Positions 59,098 to 64,000 of a stretch of 64,000 nucleotides of DNA are shown piece by piece. Source of the stretch: Gaiellasilicea sp963784895 (GTDB lineage Bacteria > Actinomycetota > Thermoleophilia > Gaiellales > Gaiellaceae); the NCBI GenBank assembly GCA_963784895.1, contig CAWATM010000016.1, forward strand, positions 124,001 through 188,000. The letters are read 5' to 3'. The notes under the pieces were generated by a model that was given only the letters and a program-made list of their open reading frames with translations, was not told where the DNA came from and made no database searches. Position numbers and translations under genes: made by a program. Position 1 is the first letter of the stretch, and every line of letters begins with the position of its first letter.

Positions 59098-60291
59098 TCA
59101 GCCGACGACGTCGACGAATTCGCCGGTCGTCTCGTCCTTGAGGATCAGCTTCGAGCGGCCGTCGGGCATCTTCTCCTCCTTGATCACCGTCTTGCCGTCG
59201 TGCTCGCGGCGCTCGCGGGAGATCCTCGGGACGCCGGCGCCGCGCCAGTCCTCGAGCTGCACCGGCTCCCACTGGCGGCTCTCTGCCGAGCGGTAGCAGG
59301 CGTCGATGACCGCGTTGACGACGTAGCCGTCGTAGAAGGTTTCCCGCGGCGCGCGGCCCGCGTCGATCGCGTCGAACATGTCCGTGAACATGTCGACGTA
59401 GCCGAGCTCCGCCACCTCGTCGCCGACGGGGAAGAGCCAGCCGCTCGCGCTCTCCGCCTTCTCGGCGACGTAGCCCTCGCCGGCGCCCGAGGTGAAGATC
59501 TCGAAGCCGGTGCGGAGGAAGTGGTTCGTCCAGATCGTCCCCTCGGTGCCGGCCACCTCGTCGCGCAGGTCCATGCCGCCCCGGAACGTCCAGCTGACCT
59601 CGAACTGGCCCATCGCGCCGCTCTCGAAGCGGATCAGGGCGATCGCGTTGTCCTCCGCCTCGATCGGATGCACGAGCGTGTCCGTCCAGCACATCACCTC
59701 GACGGGCCGGTTCTCCTTGCCCATGTACGAGCGGATGATCTCGATGCAGTGGCAGCCGAGATCGACGATCGGGCCGCCGCCGGCCTGCGCCGCGTCCCAG
59801 AACCAGGCGCTGTGCGGGCCGGGATGCGTCTCGCGCGAGCGCGCCCAGAGCACGTCCCCGATCTGGCCCGCCTGGACGGAGGCAACCGCCTTCAGCGTCT
59901 TCGGGGTGTAGACGAGGTCCTCGAGATAGCCGGCGAAGATGCCTGCCTGCTCGGCGGTGTCGAGCATCCGCTTCGCCTCCTCAGCCGTCCGGGCGAGCGG
60001 TTTTGTGCAGAGGACGGCCTTGCCGTGCTTCGCACAGAGCTCGACGGCCTCTTCGTGCAGCTGGTTCGGGAGCCCGATTACGACCGTGTCCGTCTCCGGA
60101 TGCGCGATCGCCTCCTCGAGATCGGTCGTCCAGACGGGGACGTCGTTGTCGGTACAGAAGGCCTTCGCACGCTCCTCGGAGCGCGAGTAGACGACGTGGA
60201 CGCGGTCCCGGTTGCGCTGTCCGTGCAGCGTTCTCGTGTAGAAGAGTCCGATGAGACCCGTGCCGAGCATGCTCACCCTGTGGCCGACCAC
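59098..60291 (-). CDS. Gfo/Idh/MocA-family oxidoreductase
   Basis: 397 residues. Rossmann start VSMLGTGLIGLFYTRTLHG, the catalytic-site segment AVLCTKPLARTAEEAKRML (TKP in place of EKP) and CHCIEIIRSYMG. GTG 60291 is favoured by GGGGAGG 10 nt upstream; GTG 60276 and ATG 60270 are also in frame. Divergent from the SIS isomerase, likely part of the same sugar pathway. Confidence 0.88.
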   Translation of the reverse strand: MVGHRVSMLGTGLIGLFYTRTLHGQRNRDRVHVVYSRSEERAKAFCTDNDVPVWTTDLEEAIAHPETDTVVIGLPNQLHEEAVELCAKHGKAVLCTKPLARTAEEAKRMLDTAEQAGIFAGYLEDLVYTPKTLKAVASVQAGQIGDVLWARSRETHPGPHSAWFWDAAQAGGGPIVDLGCHCIEIIRSYMGKENRPVEVMCWTDTLVHPIEAEDNAIALIRFESGAMGQFEVSWTFRGGMDLRDEVAGTEGTIWTNHFLRTGFEIFTSGAGEGYVAEKAESASGWLFPVGDEVAELGYVDMFTDMFDAIDAGRAPRETFYDGYVVNAVIDACYRSAESRQWEPVQLEDWRGAGVPRISRERREHDGKTVIKEEKMPDGRSKLILKDETTGEFVDVVG

Positions 60292-60321
60292 CGTGCAGAT
60301 TCCTCCCCGTTCGACGACGTC

Positions 60322-61113
60322 GTGAGCACGGAGCCTACGCGGTACTTCCGGGCCGCCAAAGCGCTGCTGAAGCGGCTCGAGAGCCAGAGCGAGGCCGTCT
60401 CCGAGGTGGCGCGGCTGTGCGCCGATGCGATCGCGGCCGGCGGTCTCGTCCACCTCTTCGGCACCGGCCACTCGCGAATCCCGGTCGAGGAGATGTTCCC
60501 CCGCTACGGCTCCTACCCGGGCTTCAACCCGATCGTCGAGCTCTCGATGACCTTCCACACGCAGGTCGTCGGCGCCAACGGCCAGCGGCAGGCGATGTTC
60601 ATCGAGCGGGTCGAGGGGCTTGCCGAGGCGATCCTCGCCAACTTCGAGCTGGCGGCCCCGGACGTGATGATCGTCTTCAGCGCCGGCGGCGGCACCGCCG
60701 TCCCGATCGAGATCGCACAGGGCGCGAAGGCGCGCGGGCTGACCGTGGTCGCGGTGACCTCGCTCGCCCAGGCCGAGGTGGGGGAGGGACCGCGCCTCCG
60801 TGACCACGCCGACGTCGTCCTCGACCTCTGCACTCCGGTTGGAGACGCGCTCGTCGAGCTCGACGGGCTCGAGACGCCGGTCGGCCCCGGGTCGACGGTC
60901 GCCGCAGCCGTGCTCGTGAACGCGATCAAGGTGGAGACGGCGGCGCTGCTGCTCGAGCGAGACGCGCTACCGCCCGTGCTGACGAGCCCGGCGCTCGTCG
61001 GCGCGGACGAGTCGAAGCGGCTCTTCGAGACGGCGTACGCCGAGCACGCACGCCGCGCGGCGCGGGCGCTACGCGGATCGGGCGGGGCTGCCGGCGGCGA
61101 GCCAGCGGGGTAG
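60322..61113 (+). CDS. SIS-domain sugar isomerase (UPF0309-like)
   Basis: 263 residues. Single SIS domain: AGGLVHLFGTGHSRIPVEEM, FPRYGSYPGFNPIVELSM, DVMIVFSAGGGTAVPIEIAQ, GLTVVAVTSLAQAEVGEG. Binds phosphosugars; UPF0309 members are often next to sugar ABC transporters and ROK genes, as here. Ends 45 bp inside the convergent ROK gene. Confidence 0.87.
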   Translation: MSTEPTRYFRAAKALLKRLESQSEAVSEVARLCADAIAAGGLVHLFGTGHSRIPVEEMFPRYGSYPGFNPIVELSMTFHTQVVGANGQRQAMFIERVEGLAEAILANFELAAPDVMIVFSAGGGTAVPIEIAQGAKARGLTVVAVTSLAQAEVGEGPRLRDHADVVLDLCTPVGDALVELDGLETPVGPGSTVAAAVLVNAIKVETAALLLERDALPPVLTSPALVGADESKRLFETAYAEHARRAARALRGSGGAAGGEPAG

Positions 61114-62310
61114 GTACTCGCGTGCGAAGAGCTCGTTCGCGGCCATCGTGGCGGCGCCGATCACTCCAGCACGGCCGTCGAGCGCCGACCGTCTGACGAC
61201 GAGATCCCGTGTCGCGAGCGGCAGCGAACGCCGGTAGATCGCCTGGCGGATCGTTGCGAGCAAGAGGTCGCCCGCGCCCGCGACGCCGCCTCCGATCACG
61301 ATCAGCGAGGGATTGAAGAAGTTGACGATGCCGGTGAGCATCTGGCCGATCAGACGCCCAGCCTCCGTGATCAGCTCGATCGAGACGGGGTCGCCGTGCT
61401 TCGAGGCGCCGGCGACGTCCGCCGCGTCGAGGTAGCCCTTCTCCGCCAGGAGCGCCTGCAGGATCTGGCTCCTGCCCTCGCGCGCGGCCGCCTCCGCGTC
61501 ACGTGCGAGCGCGGCCCCGCCCGCGAACGCTTCCAGGCACCCGCTCATGCCGCAGCGGCATGTCACCTCCCGGCCCGCCTGGACGTGGATGTGGCCGACG
61601 TCGCCGGCCGAGCCTTTCGCGCCGCGGTGGATCCGGCCGTCGACGACGATCCCGGCGCCGATCCCGGTGCCGATCTTGATGAAGACGAAGTCGTCGACGC
61701 CGCGCCCGCAACCGGCGGTGAGCTCACCGAGCGCCATCACGTTGACGTCGTTGTCGACCCAGACCGGCACGCCGCGCTCGGCGAAATGCTCCCGCACCGC
61801 ATAGCCGTCCCAACCGGGCATGATCGGCGGCGAGACCGGCCTGCCCGACTCGAATTCGACCGGGCCAGGGACGCCGATGCCGATGCCCCACAGCGGGCGG
61901 TCGCCGCCGGCCTCGGCGACGCACTCTTCGAAGAGCTGCTCGACGTGCGCGAGCACGGCCTCCGGGCCTGCGGCGATGTCGGCCGGCTCCTGCCGGTGGA
62001 CGACGATTCTGCCCGCCAGGTCCGCGAGCGCGACGTCCGTGCTGGTGGCGCCGAGATCGGCCACGAGCAGGTAGCCGGCGTCGGAGCGGAAGCGCAGCAG
62101 CCGCGGCGCGCGGCCGCCGGTCGAGACACCGACACGATCTTCGGCGAGCAATCCGTAGCTGCGGAGGGCATCGACGCGCTGGGTCAGGACGGAGCGGCCG
62201 AGGCCCGTCGCCTGCGCCAGCTCCGCCCGCGACGACTCGCCGTTGGCGCGGACATGGTCAAGCACGGCGACAAGATCGTTCGGCTCTGGCGTGGGGGCCT
62301 GTGTGGCCAC
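61069..62310 (-). CDS. ROK-family transcriptional repressor
   Basis: 413 residues. N-terminal winged HTH (LDHVRANGESSRAELAQATG, LGRSVLTQRVDALRSYGLL) followed by a ROK sugar-binding domain: DLGATSTDVALADL, KIGTGIGAGIVVDGR, GDVGHIHV and the zinc motif CRCGMSGCLEAFAGG. GTG 62310 is favoured by GGAG 5 nt upstream; TTG 62349 is an alternative. Divergent from the ABC importer it probably represses. Confidence 0.9.
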   Translation of the reverse strand: MATQAPTPEPNDLVAVLDHVRANGESSRAELAQATGLGRSVLTQRVDALRSYGLLAEDRVGVSTGGRAPRLLRFRSDAGYLLVADLGATSTDVALADLAGRIVVHRQEPADIAAGPEAVLAHVEQLFEECVAEAGGDRPLWGIGIGVPGPVEFESGRPVSPPIMPGWDGYAVREHFAERGVPVWVDNDVNVMALGELTAGCGRGVDDFVFIKIGTGIGAGIVVDGRIHRGAKGSAGDVGHIHVQAGREVTCRCGMSGCLEAFAGGAALARDAEAAAREGRSQILQALLAEKGYLDAADVAGASKHGDPVSIELITEAGRLIGQMLTGIVNFFNPSLIVIGGGVAGAGDLLLATIRQAIYRRSLPLATRDLVVRRSALDGRAGVIGAATMAANELFAREYLPRWLAAGSPARSA

Positions 62311-62346
62311 TTCGGCTCCGAGTGTAAGGACATCTGCCGCGATCGA

Positions 62347-62386
62347 CAAGACTTCTCTTGATTTCCGACAAAAGGGGCTGTAGGGT
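62347..62386 (+). promoter_or_regulatory. Promoter and operator of the sugar ABC operon
   Basis: TTGATT (62358-62363), 17 bp, TAGGGT (62381-62386). An inverted repeat CAAGA-CTTC-TCTTG (62347-62360) overlaps the -35 and is a candidate ROK operator. Leader to ATG 62475 is about 85 nt. Confidence 0.55.
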
Positions 62387-62474
62387 CGCCGCGAATGACA
62401 CGAGCATCGCTTGTTCGCCGGGTCTCGGGGGTCGTAGACTCGGTCCCGAAGACTCCAGGAGAGGGAGGAATCGC

Positions 62475-63536
62475 ATGACGCAAGGCAGGGTTCGCGGCCG
62501 CTTCGCCGGGCCGCTCGTAGCACTCGCGATCGTGACGGTCGTCGCGGTCACGGCAATCGTAAGCACAGCCAGCGCGAAGCCGGTCGGCGGGCAGAAGTGG
62601 GTGCTCGGCGTCAGCAACACGCTCGTCGGCAACGGCTGGCGCGAGGAGATGATCTGCGCGGTCAAGGCCCAGGCGCTCGCAAGCGGCAAGGTCTCGAAGG
62701 TGATCGTCGCCAACCGCAACGGCCAGGCGGCGGAGCAGATCGCCGACATCCGCAATCTGATCTCGGCTGGCGCGAACGCGATCATCATCAACCCCTCGAG
62801 CGCCAACGCGCTCAATGCCGTTGTCGCCCAGGCGGCGGCGCGCGGGGTGAAGATCGTCTCGGTCGACCAACGGATCACGGCACCGCAGGCCTACAACGTG
62901 ACGAACGACCAGGTCGCGTACGGCCGGCTCGGTGCGATGTGGCTGTTCAAGAAGCTCGGCGGGAAGGGCAACGTCGTCGAGATGCGCGGCATCGCCGGCG
63001 TCCCGGCCGACACCGATCGGCACAAGGGCTTCCTGCAGGCCAAGGCGAAGTACCCGAACATCAAGGTCGTCAAGCAGACGTTCACCAACTGGTCGTTCGC
63101 GCCGGGCGGGAAGCAGATGCTCGACATCCTCAACTCGGGCGTGAAGGTCGACGGCGTCTGGACGTCCGGGATCGACTACACGATCGTGAATGCGTTCAAG
63201 ACGGCCGGCAAGCCGTACGTGCCCGTCGTGGGCGCCGATAACAACGAGTTCCTCAAGCAGCTGATCAACCTGAATCCGAAGTTCCAGGGCTCGGCTGTGA
63301 CGAACCCGGCGACGATCGGCGGCGTCGGCGCCGCGGTCGCGATCAAGGTCCTCGGCGGCGGCACCGTCAAGAAGTGGACGAAGCTGACGCCCGAGGTCTG
63401 GGACATGGCGAACGACTCGAAGACGATCAAGTCGTACTACTCGCCGAAGCGTCCGCCGACGTACAGCTCGCAGCTGTTCATCAAGCCGTGGACGACGTAC
63501 ACGGCAGCCCAGCTCGTGGGCTGCAAGGGGCCGTAA
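62475..63536 (+). CDS. Sugar ABC transporter substrate-binding protein (RbsB type)
   Basis: 353 residues with a signal peptide (hydrophobic about 12-32, cleavage near ASA-KP) and a periplasmic-binding protein I-like fold: WVLGVSNTLVGNGWREEMIC, AEQIADIRNLISAGANAIII, NPSSANALNAVVAQAAARGV, KIVSVDQRI. GGAGAGGGAGGAA directly upstream is the strongest ribosome-binding site in the window, fitting a highly expressed receptor. No lipobox Cys. Confidence 0.92.
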   Translation: MTQGRVRGRFAGPLVALAIVTVVAVTAIVSTASAKPVGGQKWVLGVSNTLVGNGWREEMICAVKAQALASGKVSKVIVANRNGQAAEQIADIRNLISAGANAIIINPSSANALNAVVAQAAARGVKIVSVDQRITAPQAYNVTNDQVAYGRLGAMWLFKKLGGKGNVVEMRGIAGVPADTDRHKGFLQAKAKYPNIKVVKQTFTNWSFAPGGKQMLDILNSGVKVDGVWTSGIDYTIVNAFKTAGKPYVPVVGADNNEFLKQLINLNPKFQGSAVTNPATIGGVGAAVAIKVLGGGTVKKWTKLTPEVWDMANDSKTIKSYYSPKRPPTYSSQLFIKPWTTYTAAQLVGCKGP

Positions 63537-63549
63537 CCCCGAGGGTGAA

Positions 63550-63583
63550 GAGGGAGGGGGCGCCGGCCGGCGCTCCCTCCCTC
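63550..63583 (+). terminator. 17-bp intercistronic hairpin
   Basis: GAGGGAGGGGGCGCCGG pairs with CCGGCGCTCCCTCCCTC with one G-T wobble. It lies 13 bp after the binding-protein gene and 8 bp before the ATPase ATG. No U-tract; likely an mRNA-stability or partial-termination element. Confidence 0.6.
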
Positions 63584-63591
63584 ACCCACAC

Positions 63592-64000
63592 ATGAGCCTC
63601 CTGACCGCACGCGACGTGTCGAAGCACTACGGCCCGGTCGTCGCCCTGCGGTCGGCCACGCTCGTCGTCGAGCCCGGCGAGGTGCACGCTCTGCTCGGCG
63701 CGAACGGCGCCGGCAAGAGCACGCTCGTCAAGGTGCTGACCGGCGTGATTCGGCCCGACGGAGGCACGATCCTCGTCGACGGCAAGGAGAGCAGCGTCTC
63801 CTCGCCGGCGCAGGCGGCACGAATCGGGCTCGCGCCCGTCTTTCAGGATCCGGCGCTCGTGCCCGACCTGACGATCGCGCAGAACATGCGCCTGACGGGC
63901 ACACCCGTCGCCGAGGTGCGGCGGCAGCTGCGCGAGCTCGACCTAGAGATCGACTTCGATGAGCAGGTGGTCGACGTGCCGCTGCCGCTGCTGCGCATGA
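63592..64000 (+). CDS. Sugar ABC transporter ATP-binding protein (partial)
   Basis: 136 codons visible, open at the window end. RbsA/MglA-type N-terminal cassette: LTARDVSKHYGPVVALRSAT, Walker A GANGAGKSTLVKVLTG, then VSSPAQAARIGLAPVFQDPA with the Q-loop Gln. A second cassette is expected beyond the edge. Preceded by the hairpin at 63550-63583. Confidence 0.9.
   Translation, partial: MSLLTARDVSKHYGPVVALRSATLVVEPGEVHALLGANGAGKSTLVKVLTGVIRPDGGTILVDGKESSVSSPAQAARIGLAPVFQDPALVPDLTIAQNMRLTGTPVAEVRRQLRELDLEIDFDEQVVDVPLPLLRM

Overview
The window is GC-rich, gene-dense bacterial chromosome with many GTG and TTG starts and long chains of 4-bp stop/start overlaps. Gene content fits a deep-branching actinobacterium; Thermoleophilia (Gaiellales/Solirubrobacterales-like) is my best guess, by inference only. 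Reasons: an MraZ-led division cluster ending in FtsZ with a D-x-P-x-F-L-R tail, a MurE with the DNPR signature of meso-diaminopimelate peptidoglycan, split GcvPA/GcvPB, a MshEN-domain protein, and abundant ROK, Gfo/Idh/MocA and TIM-barrel sugar genes. I see no rRNA, tRNA, CRISPR, phage or complete insertion sequence.

Layout. 1-2.4 kb: partial ECF sigma factor, PfkB-family kinase, winged-helix protein. 2.4-17.8 kb: a complete dcw cluster (mraZ, rsmH, ftsL-like, ftsI, murE, murF, mraY, murD, ftsW, murG, murC, murB, ftsQ, ftsZ) preceded by four GTGG boxes at exact 10-bp steps. A secreted protein with two identical-length pilin-like repeats interrupts it between ftsI and murE. 18-22.5 kb: glycine cleavage operon gcvT-gcvH-gcvPA-gcvPB plus a small unknown. 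22.5-35 kb: mixed housekeeping (zincin, MshEN protein, rlmN, an SRPBCC-ankyrin fusion with its ArsR repressor, threonine aldolase, serine hydrolase, Ca2+/H+ antiporter, Cys-rich unknown, nfo, a compact gltX, response regulator, M3-like peptidase). 35-44 kb: one long operon with a branched-chain-type ABC transporter followed by alpha/beta hydrolase, acyl-CoA synthetase, TetR, a KAS III-like enzyme and a MaoC dehydratase; it reads as an uptake-plus-CoA-activation module for an acidic substrate. 44-50 kb: metal-dependent hydrolase, core MetE-like methyltransferase, deoC and a sugar-catabolism group (ROK kinase, SDR, Gfo/Idh/MocA, TIM-barrel isomerase). 50-59 kb: an accessory stretch of small single-gene units (second ArsR-SRPBCC pair, DUF1801, methyltransferase, VOC x2, ABM-like, ECF sigma with a broken anti-sigma, cupins, RibD-like reductase, one intact and one frameshifted MBL-like gene), with four copies of a short dispersed repeat. 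59-64 kb: Gfo/Idh/MocA oxidoreductase, SIS isomerase, ROK repressor and the start of a sugar ABC importer operon that runs off the window.

The most general signal is promoter architecture. At least 17 transcription units have a TANNNT -10-like hexamer ending 6-9 nt before the start codon, which predicts leaderless mRNAs. One of these points to an ATC codon as the start of a cupin gene. Other notable items are an anti-sigma gene broken by a 97-bp segment bounded by 11-bp direct repeats whose exact removal restores the frame, strong hairpins inside two ABC-transporter operons, and 15-codon upstream reading frames coupled to ftsZ and to a RibD-like gene.
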